Below are positions 28,555 through 29,526 of a DNA stretch of 29,526 nt, piece after piece. Where the stretch lies: positions 1 to 29,526 of the forward strand of contig JAAMXY010000271.1 of assembly GCA_019677205.1 (NCBI GenBank). Reading direction: 5' to 3'. Numbering within the stretch: the stretch's first letter is position 1; each line of letters starts with the position of its first letter. The DNA is from Pinguiococcus pyrenoidosus (Eukaryota; Sar; Pinguiophyceae; Pinguiochrysidales; Pinguiochrysidaceae). The notes beneath the pieces are model-generated. The model saw nothing but the letters and a program-made list of their open reading frames with translations, was not told the DNA's origin and ran no database searches. Position numbers and translations under genes: made by a program.

Positions 28555-29526
28555 CTAGGCGGAGGCAGCCCCATCCAGCGCCGCAAGCACGGCGCGGCCA
28601 GCCTCGAGGATCGTCTTGTCCTCGCATTCCGACAAGGCTACGGAATCGAGGGAAATTGAGGCCTCTCCAAAGCTCATTGCGTCCGGAATCTCGATCGCTC
28701 CGGTCTGGACCGCGGAGCACATCACGAAGGACAGCAAGAGGGCGCGGAGCAGCAGCATGAGCTGCGCAAGCATCTTCTGCGTCGCTTCTTCGCGCTGCTC
28801 CGCATCATCCGGCTGGATTTCGGACATGATGGAGCGCGTCCCCAGCTGGAACTCCGGCAGCTTGGTGGCCATGGACTCGAGCTGATCGCTGGCGGCCGAG
28901 ATCATGTCGATCGTGTCCATGACGTCGCCCTTCTTGGCCGGCTCGGCCTCGTACGCGCCGAGCAGCTGGATGTTCTGCAGGACCTCTCGCAGCCGTTCGT
29001 CGAAGTTCCAGGAGCCCACGAGCGTGCAGGCCGAGGCTCCTGCGGAGAGCGCTGGCTCGTAGATGCCGGCGCGGGATCGCCGCATCCATCGCTCGAAGCT
29101 CTTCGGGCCGGTCTCTTCTTCCTGGGGGCGCGTGATCGCACGTGGTCGAGACCGCCTCTTGGCCTGCCTCTTCCTCTTCGACTTCATCGGAGCGGCGCTG
29201 CTGGCCACCTTCCCTGAGATGCTTTGGCCTTCCTTGCTGGCCACGGCCTTCTTCCGCGGAGCCGCCACAGACCGTGAGCGGCTCTCTGGCTTGGCCTCAT
29301 CACAGTCGCTGGCGACCGCAGCGGCTGCGCGCGGAGCCGGCGCAGGAACTGGCGGAGGCGCAGCGGCTGCTTGAAGCGCGGCCATCGGCGGAGGTGCACA
29401 CAGCACCGCGCCGTAACTTCCACCGCTACTGTCGTCGCAACAGTCCTCAAGCTCCTCGCAGCAGTCGTCAGCCCGCAGCGAAGGCCTGGGTCCCTTGATT
29501 CCTCCGTCGTCCAGGGCAAAGCCTTG
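28555..29526 (-). CDS. Unrecognised protein, 5' end off the window
   Basis: The minus-strand frame ends in TAG at 28555 and stays open to the right edge of the window (323 codons). The first in-window ATG is at 29385, but the 47 codons upstream read as plausible acidic, Cys-paired protein (DDCCEELEDCCDD), so the true start probably lies outside. The order is: this acidic segment, an Ala/Pro-rich linker, a basic cluster (KSKRKRQAKRRSRPRA) that could be a nuclear localisation signal, then a more ordered helical region (SFERWMRRSRAGIYEP, VGSWNFDERLREVLQNIQLLG, DTIDMISAASDQLESMATKLPEFQLG). A Leu-rich helix (LAQLMLLLRALLLSFVM) follows. There is no recognised family. Confidence 0.6.
   Translation of the reverse strand, partial: QGFALDDGGIKGPRPSLRADDCCEELEDCCDDSSGGSYGAVLCAPPPMAALQAAAAPPPVPAPAPRAAAAVASDCDEAKPESRSRSVAAPRKKAVASKEGQSISGKVASSAAPMKSKRKRQAKRRSRPRAITRPQEEETGPKSFERWMRRSRAGIYEPALSAGASACTLVGSWNFDERLREVLQNIQLLGAYEAEPAKKGDVMDTIDMISAASDQLESMATKLPEFQLGTRSIMSEIQPDDAEQREEATQKMLAQLMLLLRALLLSFVMCSAVQTGAIEIPDAMSFGEASISLDSVALSECEDKTILEAGRAVLAALDGAASA

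Noticed and set aside
1-29526. CRISPR arrays, insertion sequences, prophage or bacterial operons
   Set aside because: No regularly spaced repeats, transposase or integrase frames, or bacterial gene spacing were seen; the window is eukaryotic with introns.

Overview
This is a GC-rich nuclear segment from a eukaryotic microbe. Genes are interrupted by short GT-AG introns (15 modelled, 66 to 358 nt, most near 100 nt), many after CAG and in phase 0. Neighbouring genes alternate in strand, and nothing is organised as an operon. A carboxyl-terminal processing protease with an ER-type signal peptide, a long leader and a second hydrophobic segment suggests a photosynthetic protist with a complex (secondary) plastid. 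An NME7 homologue suggests a flagellated stage or ancestor. I cannot name the lineage from the sequence alone.

Layout from left to right: an S41 C-terminal processing protease (+, 444-2858); a WW-domain protein (-, 3113-4021); an NME7-type DM10/NDPK protein with eroded catalytic residues (+, 4424-5518); a 77-residue acidic ORF (+, 5974-6207); a long-chain acyl-CoA synthetase with an N-terminal anchor (-, 6791-9545); a 1.6 kb gene-poor stretch; a single-pass surface-type protein (+, 11149-12183); a TatD-family metal hydrolase (-, 12720-13697); a second, divergent long-chain acyl-CoA synthetase (+, 13912-16590); an ABHD13-like serine hydrolase (-, 16814-18009); a coat protein of about 2,599 residues (+, 18533-26911); and on the minus strand a 104-residue membrane protein, a doubtful ORF, and an unrecognised gene running off the right edge.

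The most exciting element is the coat-protein gene. Its first half reads as a double beta-propeller plus alpha-solenoid most like TTRAY1/TWD40-1 of the TSET/TPLATE complex. This is followed by a concanavalin-A/laminin-G-like domain, Gly/Phe repeats and a strongly acidic linker. The C-terminal ~475 residues look like the N-terminal beta-propeller of clathrin heavy chain, including a conserved-looking clathrin-box groove, and the protein ends just where the clathrin linker helices would begin. Most of this lies in a single uninterrupted 7.3 kb exon, so the fusion is visible in the DNA. As far as I know, this architecture has not been described.

The two acyl-CoA synthetases and the hydrolase could all act in lipid metabolism or membrane work, but no functional cluster is demonstrated. 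Protein matches were made from memory of family sequences, without any search; splice sites are inferred from motif, phase and protein continuity.
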